This document shows, one piece after another, positions 1 to 7,991 of a stretch of DNA of 24,459 nt. The stretch is from CAYOBW01 sp964402115 (GTDB taxonomy: Bacteria; Verrucomicrobiota; Kiritimatiellia; UBA8416; CAYOBW01). The stretch spans positions 1 through 24,459 of the forward strand of contig CAYOBW010000092.1 of assembly GCA_964402115.1 (NCBI GenBank), given 5' to 3'. Each line of letters opens with the position of its first letter. Within the stretch, counting starts at the first letter, position 1. Under the pieces are notes generated by a model that ran no database searches, had not been told where the DNA came from, and saw only the letters and a list, made by a program, of their open reading frames with translations. Both the position numbers and the translations under genes were made by a program.

Positions 1-2
1 GG

Positions 3-2063
3 CGGGTCTGCCCCCGGCCCCCCGCGCTTGCGGCGCTGGCGGCCGCGCTGCTGCTGCCGGTGGCGGTCGGGTTGGTCGGCTGGTGCGTGCCCGCCCTGCG
101 CGCGACGGGCGTGACGCTGGCCCTGCTCGCTTTCCCGGCGGTCGCCGTCCTGGCCGGCGGCGCCACGGCGGCGCTGGCGCGGCGCCTGCCATACGGTCTC
201 GGCTGGCTGCCCGTGCTGCTCGGGCTCGCGCTGGCCTGGCACGGCACGCGACTCCCCCGCCCGGCCGATCGCGCGGCCGTGCGCGTCACGTGGGACACCG
301 CGGCCGCCCTCGCGGCGTTTGCCGGCAGCAACCGCATCGACGTCGTGCTGGGCGACCGGGCACAGCACTGGATGAATGCGGCCACGCGCGAAGCGCTGTG
401 CGTCACGGACCTGGCCGGGGACCCCTATCCGCCGTATATCGCGCGCCGCCTGGGCGCGCGGCGCGTGGCGGTTCTCGCCGACTACCGGCACGCCGCGGAC
501 TTCGTGCGCAGCAGCGGCGGCTACGCGCGCCAGGCCGCCGTGGCCGGTGTGCCACTCCTGTACGATCTGCAGCCGCCCGACACGGGGTGGGCGTATCTCG
601 CGACCACGGCTTGCGTCCGCGTGACGGCGGCGACCGGCGAGGTGGCGACCGCGGCGCTCACCGATGAACGGGGCGATACGGGGGTGGTTCTCGCCGTGCC
701 CCCCCGCACCAACGCCGTCCTGCACTGGAGCTTCGCCGAGCCGCAGCGCGTGGGCGGGCTGCGCCTGCTGGCCCCGGGCGACGCCGGCGCGTGGCGCGGA
801 GTGGTGGAGGTGCGCCCGGGCCCGGCCGACGCGTGGGAGACCGCCGTGGCGCCGTTTCACCCCGCTCCCCTGGCCTGGTCCGGCGCGCGGCTGGACGCCG
901 CGGGGCCGCTCCACGTGCAGGAGTACCGCTGGCTGCCCGCGCGCGTGCAGGCCGTGCGGCTGCGCGTGACCGCCGGCGCCGCCCCCGTCAGCCTCGACGT
1001 GCGCGAGTCGTGGCTGCTGACCCCGGCCGAGACGGCCGCGCCGCCGCCCGCCTTGACCAACCTGGTTGCGTACCTCGCCGCCACGGGCGTGCGCCGGCTC
1101 TACGCCCCGCCCCGGCTCGCGGCGGCCGTCACCGCGTTGACGGCGGGGAGCGAGGAGCCCATCCAGGGGATTCTCGACGACCCGCTTGCCGTGACGCCCG
1201 AGCTGCTGACGCTGTGGGTGACGCCCGACACCGCCCTGCTGGCCGCGCCGCGGGATGCGCCGCGCTGCGGACGCGTGCTGGCCGGGCTGAACCTGCTCGA
1301 CGCCGTGCAGCCCGTCGATGGTTGGACGCTCTTCACGTTTGCCCATGCGGGGCTGTCCGACGGCGAGCGGACGCCTTATCCGGTCTACTGGACCGGCTGC
1401 GGCTGCCTGGGCGGCGCGACCAACCGCTTCGCGAAATTCCAGGCCCAGCGCTTCTACCTCGAAGGCCTGGCGGCGCTGGAGGGCTTCAAGCCGTTCGTGG
1501 CCCGACAGGCCTTCGAGACCGCCCTGGCCCGCTATCCGCGCCACGAGCCGGCCCTGGTCGAGCTGCTCAGCATCGTCAAACAGGGCGGCGGCCTGGACGG
1601 CCTCGCGGGTCGGCTGCAGGCGCGGCTGAACGCCCTGCGCCGGCCCGCCGTGCCCGCGGCGGTCACGTTCCACGGGCAGGCCTTTCTGCTGGGCGCGGAC
1701 CAGCCGCCGGCGCAGGTGCGGCGCGGCGCCGCGCTGGCGCTGACCTGGTACTGGCAGTGTCCGCCCGCCGTGGACCGGAGCCGCCTGGTCATGGCCGTGG
1801 CCCTGCGCCGGGGGCGGCGCGCGCTGGAGGCGCAAGCGCCGCTGCTGGCCGCTGTGCCGCCCGAGGTGTTTCGCTACCAGCCGTTCCCGGAAACCTTCCC
1901 CATGCCGCTGACGCTGCCCATCCCGGCCGACGCCGAGCCCGGCCCGTACGACGTCTGGGTGGCCCTGTGCGAGCGCGAGGGTGGGGGACGTCTGAAGCCG
2001 TTTACGCAGCTGAACACGTCGCGGCGGTGGGTGCGAGCGCCCGCGCGGGTTACCGTGGAGTAA
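3..2063 (+). CDS. C-terminal part of a membrane glycosyltransferase-like protein (5' truncated by window edge)
   Basis: The reading frame is open from the first bases of the window, and the GTG at 60 lies inside a hydrophobic run, so the true start is upstream. Roughly 686 codons are visible. The first ~80 residues form two or three membrane segments rich in Leu, Ala and Val. The rest is soluble and probably extracytoplasmic: a mixed alpha/beta part, a helical TPR-like stretch (around FYLEGLAALEGF and ARQAFETALARYPRHEP), and a C-terminal beta-sandwich-like part ending in VRAPARVTVE. Membrane segments followed by a large external domain resemble the C-terminal half of GT-C/PMT-type glycosyltransferases (compare the gene at 16212-17843), but the catalytic N-terminus is not here, so this class is inferred. 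The last 14 bases overlap the 3' end of the convergent glycosyltransferase gene. Confidence 0.7.
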   Translation, partial: RVCPRPPALAALAAALLLPVAVGLVGWCVPALRATGVTLALLAFPAVAVLAGGATAALARRLPYGLGWLPVLLGLALAWHGTRLPRPADRAAVRVTWDTAAALAAFAGSNRIDVVLGDRAQHWMNAATREALCVTDLAGDPYPPYIARRLGARRVAVLADYRHAADFVRSSGGYARQAAVAGVPLLYDLQPPDTGWAYLATTACVRVTAATGEVATAALTDERGDTGVVLAVPPRTNAVLHWSFAEPQRVGGLRLLAPGDAGAWRGVVEVRPGPADAWETAVAPFHPAPLAWSGARLDAAGPLHVQEYRWLPARVQAVRLRVTAGAAPVSLDVRESWLLTPAETAAPPPALTNLVAYLAATGVRRLYAPPRLAAAVTALTAGSEEPIQGILDDPLAVTPELLTLWVTPDTALLAAPRDAPRCGRVLAGLNLLDAVQPVDGWTLFTFAHAGLSDGERTPYPVYWTGCGCLGGATNRFAKFQAQRFYLEGLAALEGFKPFVARQAFETALARYPRHEPALVELLSIVKQGGGLDGLAGRLQARLNALRRPAVPAAVTFHGQAFLLGADQPPAQVRRGAALALTWYWQCPPAVDRSRLVMAVALRRGRRALEAQAPLLAAVPPEVFRYQPFPETFPMPLTLPIPADAEPGPYDVWVALCEREGGGRLKPFTQLNTSRRWVRAPARVTVE

Positions 2064-3216
2064 TGACCGGCTGCCGTGCGGCGGCCGCGGCGAGGACGGC
2101 GTGCGTGCGCACGGCGGTCTCGGCCCACGTGAAGCGCGCCGCCCGCCGCGCCGCCGCGGCGATGCGCTTGCGCAGCGCCTCCTCGCCCCACTCCGTAACG
2201 CGGCGGATTTCGTCCGCCAGCGACTCCGCGGTCACCGGGTAGACGTACTGGACGAACTCCCCGCCGACCTCCGGGATCGCGGCGCTGCGGGTTGTGATCA
2301 CCGGCACCCCGGCGCTCATCGCCTCGAGCACGGGCAGGCCGAAGCCCTCGTAAACGGATGGCAGGACGAAGAGCGCCGCGGCTTGGTAGAGCGCGAGCAC
2401 GTCCCGGCCCGTGAGCGCCGCGAAGCGGTGGACCCGCTCCGCGCGGCGCCCCAGGCGCTTGAGGCTGGCGCGCACGAGCGGCTCGCCCTTGTGCGGCTGC
2501 CCGACGAGCACCAGGTGGTGGGGCAGCGCGTCCGCGATCAGGGCGAAGGCGTCCACGAGCAGCTCGACGTGTTTGTGGGGATGCACGTTGGCGACGCAGA
2601 GGATGAAGGGCGCCGCGGCCGGCATGTGGCGCTGGATGCGTTCCCGCAGTTCCGCTTCGGGCATGCGCTCGCCGAAGACCGGGTCCACGCCCTCGTAGGT
2701 CACGTGCACGCGGTCGGCGTTGGCCTCGGTGAAGCGCAGCACCTCCGACTTGGCGAACTCCGAAACGGCGAGGATCGCCGTGCACCGGGCGCAGGCCATG
2801 CGCACGAGCACATCCAGCGCGAGCCGCGGGACCAGCCGCAGATCCTCGGGGTGGCGGCGGTACTGGACGTCGTGGACGGTCACCACCTGCGGGCACGGGG
2901 CGCAGCAGCAGGCGGTGTAGTTGGGCGACCAGAGGACGTCGACCGCGTGGCGCCGCGCGTGGAACGGCAGGAGGAACTGCTCGCGCAGCACGCGCAGCGG
3001 GCGGTTGGTGGCGCTGAACCCCAGGGAGGCGAAGGTGACGTTGGGGCGGCCCTTGAGGTCGTTCCTGAGCACCGGCTCGCCCTCTGCGTTCGTGAAGAGG
3101 ACAAACGTATCCCCCGGCCACCCCTCCGTCAGGGCCTGGAGCAGCTTGCGGAGATAGGTCTCGCTGCCGCCCACCTTGCGCGGCAACAGGAACAGTGTGT
3201 TGACCCCGATGCGCAT
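2050..3216 (-). CDS. GT4-family glycosyltransferase (GT-B fold)
   Basis: A complete 388-residue protein. It begins MRIGVNTLFLLPRKVGGSE, the usual opening of retaining GT4 enzymes with the Gly-Gly acceptor loop. The C-terminal Rossmann domain carries the family signature VYEGFGLPVLEAMSAGVP followed by IPEVGG, where the E-x7-E pair contacts the nucleotide-sugar donor. HVTYEGVDP and ILCVANVHPHKHVELL are also typical linker and donor-domain motifs. It would transfer a sugar from a nucleotide donor to a growing glycan at the cytoplasmic face; donor and acceptor cannot be read from sequence. It lies 57 bases downstream of the TIM-barrel gene on the same strand, so the two may be co-transcribed. A GA-rich ribosome-binding stretch (GAGGCGG) precedes the ATG. 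Its 3' end overlaps the convergent gene at 2061-2063. Confidence 0.9.
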   Translation of the reverse strand: MRIGVNTLFLLPRKVGGSETYLRKLLQALTEGWPGDTFVLFTNAEGEPVLRNDLKGRPNVTFASLGFSATNRPLRVLREQFLLPFHARRHAVDVLWSPNYTACCCAPCPQVVTVHDVQYRRHPEDLRLVPRLALDVLVRMACARCTAILAVSEFAKSEVLRFTEANADRVHVTYEGVDPVFGERMPEAELRERIQRHMPAAAPFILCVANVHPHKHVELLVDAFALIADALPHHLVLVGQPHKGEPLVRASLKRLGRRAERVHRFAALTGRDVLALYQAAALFVLPSVYEGFGLPVLEAMSAGVPVITTRSAAIPEVGGEFVQYVYPVTAESLADEIRRVTEWGEEALRKRIAAAARRAARFTWAETAVRTHAVLAAAAARQPVITPR

Positions 3217-3273
3217 AACCGCCTCGCCTGGCGCCGGCCGCGTTCACGGCCCGCGCCGTTCCCGCGCTTCGCG

Positions 3274-4197
3274 TCAGAGCTTCGCTTCCTCCCACTGCTG
3301 CTTCAGCAGCGCGAACGCCTTCGGGATTTCGACCATCGGATCGGTCTTGTCCGCGAGGCCGCACTCCAGGCTGCAGTAGTCCTGGTAGCCGATGCGCTTG
3401 AGCCCGCGGAAGCCGTTGACGAAGTTGCGCTCGGCGCCGTTCGGGTCCTTCAGCTTGTCCTGGCCGGGCAATACGCGCGTCCGGCTGGCCAGGTGCACGT
3501 GGTGCAGGTAGGGGCCGGCGGTGACGAACGCCGCCTCGTCGTCGGTCTCCTCCTTGCCCATGTGGTAGAAGTCGCCCATCATGCAGATGCCGGGGCTGTT
3601 GGCCTTGCGGCAGATGTCCGCCCCCTGCTCGAGCCGGTTCAGGTAGAACGTCTCGCCCTTGTTCAGTGGCTCCAGCAGCACGCGCGAGCCCACCTGGACG
3701 GCATAGGCGCCGATGGCGGGGAGGATGTCGACGAGGATCTTCGTGATCTCGTCCGGGGGCAGCTCGCTCTGCTTGTGGAACGTCGGCACGAAGATCACGC
3801 CCGTGGAGCCGGCTTCGGCCGCGGCCTGCAGGACCTGCTTGAGGGCGTCGATGCCCTTCTGCCGGCGGGCGGCGTCGGTGGCGACGAGGTCGCCGCTGCA
3901 GGAGCCCCAGCACAGCGCGGCCACGCCGCAGCCGGTGCCGGCGAGGGTGGTCTTGATCTCCTTCGCGCGGGCCATGTTGAGGCCGCCGAACTCGATGCCG
4001 CAGCCGCCGAACTTGAGCACATTCTCGACCTTTTCCTGCAGGTTCTTGCCGGGCAGGCGACCCTCCTGGCTGCACAGCTTCAGCACGGCCGGCTGCGCCG
4101 GCGCCGCCTGTTGCGCGTGTGCGCGACCCGGTCGCCCCATAACCCCCAGGCCCACTCCGCCCGCCAACGCCGCCTGCATGAACGTCCTACGATGCAC
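3274..4197 (-). CDS. Tat-exported xylose-isomerase-like TIM-barrel protein (hydroxypyruvate isomerase/sugar epimerase type)
   Basis: A 307-residue protein. I place the start at the GTG at 4197 because AAAGGAG lies about seven bases upstream and the product then begins with a clean twin-arginine signal (HRRTFMQAALAGG, ending near AHA-Q). An ATG at 4290 would add 31 residues unlike any family member and bury the signal. The mature part is an AP-endonuclease-2/xylose-isomerase TIM barrel. The four expected metal ligands are visible: Glu176 (LLEPLN), Asp209 (MMGDFYHM), His235 (HHVHLA) and Glu278 (CSLECG). Family members isomerise or epimerise small sugars or hydroxypyruvate; the exact substrate is unknown. 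Export of such enzymes is common in Planctomycetes and Verrucomicrobia-like bacteria. It heads a probable two-gene unit with the GT4 gene. Confidence 0.88.
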   Translation of the reverse strand: MHRRTFMQAALAGGVGLGVMGRPGRAHAQQAAPAQPAVLKLCSQEGRLPGKNLQEKVENVLKFGGCGIEFGGLNMARAKEIKTTLAGTGCGVAALCWGSCSGDLVATDAARRQKGIDALKQVLQAAAEAGSTGVIFVPTFHKQSELPPDEITKILVDILPAIGAYAVQVGSRVLLEPLNKGETFYLNRLEQGADICRKANSPGICMMGDFYHMGKEETDDEAAFVTAGPYLHHVHLASRTRVLPGQDKLKDPNGAERNFVNGFRGLKRIGYQDYCSLECGLADKTDPMVEIPKAFALLKQQWEEAKL

Positions 4198-4379
4198 CGT
4201 GAGCTCCTTTCGCCTGTCACTGCCTGTCACCGCCAACCGCTGCACCGGCGGTCCGCGCCCGCTCGCGCCGCCGCCGAAAGCCTCTCGCACCCCGATTCTG
4301 CACCATAACGGCGCGGCGCATGCAACTGTTTTTACGGGAAATCTGAAAAAGGCGGGCCGCGCTGCAGCGCCTTATGGCC

Positions 4380-4454
4380 AGGACAGCAGGCTCGTAGCGC
4401 CTGCTGTCCTGCGGAAACCAGCGCAGCGTACAGCGGGGGCTACGAACCCGCTGC
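4380..4454. repeat. Two adjacent hairpins with mutually complementary loops
   Basis: Hairpin 1 has 13-base perfect arms at 4380-4392 (CAGGACAGCAGGC) and 4400-4412 around the 7-base loop TCGTAGC (4393-4399). Hairpin 2 has 7-base arms at 4432-4438 (CAGCGGG) and 4448-4454 around a 9-base loop that contains GCTACGA at 4440-4446. This is the exact reverse complement of loop 1. It sits in non-coding DNA between divergent transcription units. It could be a REP-like or MITE-like repeat or a structured RNA; no coding role is seen. Confidence 0.6.
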
Positions 4455-4510
4455 TTTGCGGGCGTCGAAAAGCGCCATCATGCGAATCGCTGTCCGCGCT
4501 GGGAACGCTG

Positions 4511-4540
4511 TTGACACCGGACGGTCGAAACCGGCACTAT
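4511..4540 (+). promoter_or_regulatory. Sigma70-type promoter for tRNA-Thr
   Basis: A perfect TTGACA at 4511-4516 is followed after 18 bases by CACTAT at 4535-4540 (three of six matches to TATAAT, including the key A2 and T6). Transcription would start near 4547, about a dozen bases before the mature tRNA. The GC-rich stretch after the -10 is typical of stringently controlled stable-RNA promoters. Confidence 0.55.
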
Positions 4541-4558
4541 CCTGCCGTCCGCGCCCCA

Positions 4559-4634
4559 GCCAGCTTAGCTCAGTTGGCAGAGCAAGTGATTTGTAATCAC
4601 TAGGTCATCGGTTCAACTCCGATAGCTGGCTCCA
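4559..4634 (+). tRNA. tRNA-Thr (anticodon UGU)
   Basis: A full cloverleaf can be drawn. The acceptor stem GCCAGCT (4559-4565) pairs with AGCTGGC (4624-4630). The D arm has stem GCTC/GAGC (4568-4571 with 4580-4583). The anticodon stem AGTGA/TCACT encloses loop TTTGTAA with anticodon TGT at 4592-4594. The T arm ATCGG/CCGAT encloses TTCAACT. The discriminator is T4631 and CCA is encoded at 4632-4634. The anticodon reads ACA and, with wobble, other Thr codons. The restriction island begins just downstream, so this tRNA may have been an integration target, although no repeated 3' end was found at the far side. Confidence 0.95.
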
Positions 4635-4646
4635 CCTGATACCCCC

Positions 4647-4663
4647 GGAAACGGCGTGTTTCC
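4647..4663 (+). terminator. Short hairpin after tRNA-Thr
   Basis: GGAAAC (4647-4652) and GTTTCC (4658-4663) form a 6-bp stem around a 5-base loop, 12 bases after the encoded CCA. There is no T-tract, so it may be a processing or weak termination structure rather than a classical intrinsic terminator. Confidence 0.3.
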
Positions 4664-4761
4664 TAGCTAGAGTGAACGGGACTCCGCGAAGGCGGCAGGA
4701 ACTTGACCACGCCACCCGGTCATCGCGGGAGCCAGTATCGGTAGAGGTCCCCATTTCAACC

Positions 4762-4790
4762 TTGAACCGTGCCATACTCGCTGCTATATC
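4762..4790 (+). promoter_or_regulatory. Candidate promoter of the restriction island
   Basis: TTGAAC at 4762-4767 and TATATC at 4785-4790 are separated by exactly 17 bases. A start near 4797 would leave a leader of about 138 bases before the ATG at 4935. This is the best sigma70-like match in the 300-base gap 4635-4934, which otherwise shows only the tRNA-proximal hairpin and no gene. Confidence 0.42.
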
Positions 4791-4934
4791 TCAGCCAATG
4801 CGTAACCTTTACAAGGCCAACAGGATGGAATTGTCCGTCAGCCGCTCGTTCAGCGCTTGGCTACACCCTTCGTGCATACCCCGCCATCTCCTCTCACTGG
4901 CCTGCAACCCATCGCTCCGCAGCAGGAAGTGACC

Positions 4935-7900
4935 ATGGCCAACCCCTTCTTCGATCATCCCATCCTGAACTCTCAGTACGAGATTCCTCGACGACACTGG
5001 GAGTTGGACGCTCAGGGCCAGCCCACTCAGAAGGTCCTCGAAACACGCCGGCGCGCCGATTTCATCACGCCGATACCGAAACCGAAGAAACACAAGGCCG
5101 CCGCCCAACAGGAAATCGTCTTCGACGAAGGCAAAGGGCTTTCGACCACCGCTCAGCAGTACGATCCGACCTCGATCATCAACGAGGTCCGCCAGCACGT
5201 TGACCAGTGGCGCGCCCTGCCCAACCCGCGTCAGTGGCAGGTCACGCCCGAAACCGCCAGGCTCTTGCGCCACTGGCGCCACCACCGGTTCACGGGGCCG
5301 CGCCCATTCTTCTGCCAGGTCGAAGCGATCGAGACGCTGATTTGGCTGGCCGAGGTCGCACCGCACGGCAAAGCCGGCAAGCGTCTCCTTGATAACTTAG
5401 TCGCTGCGAATAAGGACGCCAACCCCGAGTTACTGCGCCTCGCCTTGAAACTCGCAACCGGCACCGGCAAGACCACCATCATGGCGATGATCATCGCCTG
5501 GCAGACCATCAATGCCGTCCGTCGTCCCGGCAGCAAGCACTTCACCCGGGGGTTTCTGGTCGTCACCCCGGGCTTGACCATCAAGGATCGCCTCCGTCTC
5601 CTCAAGCCCAACGATCCCGATAGTTACTACGCCAGCCGTGAGTTGGTCCCGAGCGATCTACTGGACGACGTCCGTCGCGCCAAGATCGTCATTACGAATT
5701 ACCATGCTTTCAAGCGTCGCGAACGCCTGGAACTCTCCGCCGGCGGTCGCTCCCTGCTCCAAGGCTGCCTTGGCGACGAACTCGACACGCAAGAGACCGA
5801 AGGACAGATGATTCAGCGTGTCATGCCCGACCTCATGGGCATGAAGAACATCCTCGTGCTCAATGACGAGGCCCACCACTGCTACCGCGCGAAGCCCGAC
5901 GCCGACAACGATGAAGACCTCAAGGGCGACGAGCGCAAGGAGGCTGAGAAGAACAAGGAAGCGGCCCGGCTTTGGATTTCCGGCCTGGAAGCCGTCAATC
6001 GCAAACTGGGTCTCGCCCGGGTCATTGACCTTTCCGCCACCCCCTTCTTCCTCAGTGGATCCGGCTACGCCGAAGGCACGCTCTTCCCCTGGACCATGAG
6101 CGACTTCTCCCTCATGGATGCTATTGAATGCGGCATCGTCAAGTTGCCCCGCGTTCCCGTCGCCGAGAACATCCCAGGCGACGAGATGCCCATGTTCCGC
6201 AACCTCTGGGAGAACATCCGCAAAGACATGCCCAAGAAGGGGCGCGGCCAGGGTGGGGAACTCGATCCTCTCAAGCTCCCCACACGTCTGCAGACCGCCC
6301 TCCAGGCGCTCTACGGTCACTACGAGCAGACCTTCAGGCTCTGGGAGGAGAAGAACATCAAGGTGCCGCCCTGTTTCATTATCGTCTGCCAGAACACCGC
6401 CATTTCCAAGCTCGTCTACGACTTCATCTCCGGCTTCCAGCGCACCAACGACGACGGCACGACCACACTCGAAAACGGGCGCCTCGCCCTTTTTCGGAAC
6501 TTCGATGAGACCACCGGCAACCCCCTCCCGCGACCCAACACGCTTCTCATAGACAGCGAGCAGCTTGAAGCCGGCGATGCGCTCGACGACAACTTCCGCG
6601 GCATGGCGGCCGACGAGATTGAACGCTTCCGTCGGGAGATCGTCGAGCGCACCGGCGATGCCCGCGCCGGCGACAATCTCACCGACCAGGAACTTCTCCG
6701 GGAAGTCATGAACACGGTGGGCAAGGTCGGGCAACTGGGCGGCGCCATTCGGTGTGTCGTTTCCGTCTCCATGCTCACGGAAGGCTGGGATGCCAACACA
6801 GTCACCCACGTCCTGGGCATTCGGGCTTTCGGCACGCAGCTCCTCTGCGAGCAGGTGATAGGCCGCGCCCTCCGCCGCCAGTCCTACGAACTCAACGAGG
6901 AATCGCTCTTCAACGTCGAGTACGCCGACGTGTTCGGCATCCCCTTCGATTTTACCGCCAAGCCCGTTGTCGCCCCGCCCCAACCGCCGCGCGAAACCAT
7001 CCAGGTCAGGGCCCTGCGCCCCGAGCGCGACGCGCTCGAGATCCGGTTCCCCCGTGTCGCCGGCTACCGCGTGGAATTGCCGGAGGAACGTCTGGCGGCC
7101 GACTTCAACGACGACTCCGTTCTCGAACTCAGTCCCGATCTGGTCGGTCCCTCCATCACGCGCAACGCCGGCATCATCGGCGAAGGTGCCGACATGAACC
7201 TCAAGCACTTGGGCGATCTCCGCCACTCCACCCTCGTCTTCTACGTCACCCAGCGCCTGCTGTATACCAAGTGGCGCGACCCCGGCGAGGAACCGAAGCT
7301 CTACCTTTTCGGACAACTCAAACGCATCACCAAGCAGTGGCTCGATACCTGCCTCGTCTGTAAAGGCGACACCTATCCCGGCCTCCTCATGTACCAGGAG
7401 TTGGCCGATATGGCCTGCAACCGCATCACCCAGGCCATCACCCGCCGTTTCCTCGGGGCGCGCCCCATCAAAGCCCTGCTCGACCCCTACAATCCCACCG
7501 GCTCCACCCGGCACGTAAGCTTTAACACCTCCCGCGCCGATCGCTGGGAAACCGGTGGCCCGCCGCCCAAGAACCAGGTCAACTGGGTCGTGCTCGACAG
7601 CGACTGGGAGGCCGAGTTCTGCCGTGTGGCCGAATCTCATCCCAAGGTGATCGCCTACACCAAGAATCACAACCTCGGCCTCGAAGTGCCCTACCGCTAC
7701 GGTTCCGAGACGCGCGTCTACCTTCCCGACTTCATCGTCCTCGTGGACGATGGCCGTGGCCCCGACGACCTGCTGCACCTCATTGTGGAGATCAAGGGCT
7801 ACCGCCGCGAGGATGCGAAGGAGAAGAAGTCCACCATGGACACCTACTGGGTGCCGGGCGTAAACCAGCTCCGCGAATACGGCCGCTGGGCCTTTGCCGA

Positions 7901-7991
7901 GTTCACGGAGGTTTACCAGATCGAAACCGACTTCAACGCCAAGGTCGCCAGCCAGTTCGACCACATGCTCGCGAAGGCTTGTCACACATGA
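4935..7991 (+). CDS. Type III-like restriction endonuclease (DEAH helicase plus PD-(D/E)xK nuclease), BPTD_3080-like
   Basis: A complete 1018-residue protein. The ATG at 4935 has AGGAAG just upstream and gives the start MANPFFDHPILNSQYE; an in-frame TTG at 4857 has no such support. Superfamily 2 helicase motifs run in order: Walker A ATGTGKT (174-180, Lys179), ITNYHAF, DEAH box (Asp311-His314), SAT (367-369), LTEGWDAN, and motif VI QVIGRALRR (640-648). The C-terminal nuclease has PD at 931-932 and EIK at 952-954 with a downstream Gln/Arg helix, so all catalytic residues are present. Such proteins translocate on DNA with ATP and cut it, normally together with a Mod-type methyltransferase that recognises the target and protects self DNA. 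Codon use is less GC-rich than in the flanks, suggesting transfer. It overlaps the next gene by ATGA. Its methyltransferase partner survives only as a fragment at 9186-9443. Confidence 0.88.
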   Translation: MANPFFDHPILNSQYEIPRRHWELDAQGQPTQKVLETRRRADFITPIPKPKKHKAAAQQEIVFDEGKGLSTTAQQYDPTSIINEVRQHVDQWRALPNPRQWQVTPETARLLRHWRHHRFTGPRPFFCQVEAIETLIWLAEVAPHGKAGKRLLDNLVAANKDANPELLRLALKLATGTGKTTIMAMIIAWQTINAVRRPGSKHFTRGFLVVTPGLTIKDRLRLLKPNDPDSYYASRELVPSDLLDDVRRAKIVITNYHAFKRRERLELSAGGRSLLQGCLGDELDTQETEGQMIQRVMPDLMGMKNILVLNDEAHHCYRAKPDADNDEDLKGDERKEAEKNKEAARLWISGLEAVNRKLGLARVIDLSATPFFLSGSGYAEGTLFPWTMSDFSLMDAIECGIVKLPRVPVAENIPGDEMPMFRNLWENIRKDMPKKGRGQGGELDPLKLPTRLQTALQALYGHYEQTFRLWEEKNIKVPPCFIIVCQNTAISKLVYDFISGFQRTNDDGTTTLENGRLALFRNFDETTGNPLPRPNTLLIDSEQLEAGDALDDNFRGMAADEIERFRREIVERTGDARAGDNLTDQELLREVMNTVGKVGQLGGAIRCVVSVSMLTEGWDANTVTHVLGIRAFGTQLLCEQVIGRALRRQSYELNEESLFNVEYADVFGIPFDFTAKPVVAPPQPPRETIQVRALRPERDALEIRFPRVAGYRVELPEERLAADFNDDSVLELSPDLVGPSITRNAGIIGEGADMNLKHLGDLRHSTLVFYVTQRLLYTKWRDPGEEPKLYLFGQLKRITKQWLDTCLVCKGDTYPGLLMYQELADMACNRITQAITRRFLGARPIKALLDPYNPTGSTRHVSFNTSRADRWETGGPPPKNQVNWVVLDSDWEAEFCRVAESHPKVIAYTKNHNLGLEVPYRYGSETRVYLPDFIVLVDDGRGPDDLLHLIVEIKGYRREDAKEKKSTMDTYWVPGVNQLREYGRWAFAEFTEVYQIETDFNAKVASQFDHMLAKACHT

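Larger units (their letters stand above)
4198..4558. other. Intergenic region between divergent TIM-barrel gene and tRNA-Thr
   Basis: No credible gene is seen here. The stretch holds an AT-richer patch at about 4326-4352, which probably contains upstream signals of the minus-strand TIM-barrel gene although no convincing -35/-10 pair was found. It also holds the paired hairpins at 4380-4454 and the tRNA promoter at 4511-4540, described separately. Confidence 0.6.

Noticed and set aside
4198..4290. Upstream ATG start for the TIM-barrel gene
   Set aside because: It would hide the twin-arginine signal behind 31 residues; the GTG at 4197 has an excellent Shine-Dalgarno.
2101..4308. Plus-strand open frame of about 735 codons opposite the GT4 and TIM-barrel genes
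   Set aside because: It spans two recognised minus-strand genes and their spacer and shows no family motif, so it is a composition artefact.
4857..4934. Upstream TTG start for the restriction gene
   Set aside because: It has no ribosome-binding site, and the added 26 residues look unlike a protein N-terminus. The ATG at 4935 has AGGAAG and a typical family start.
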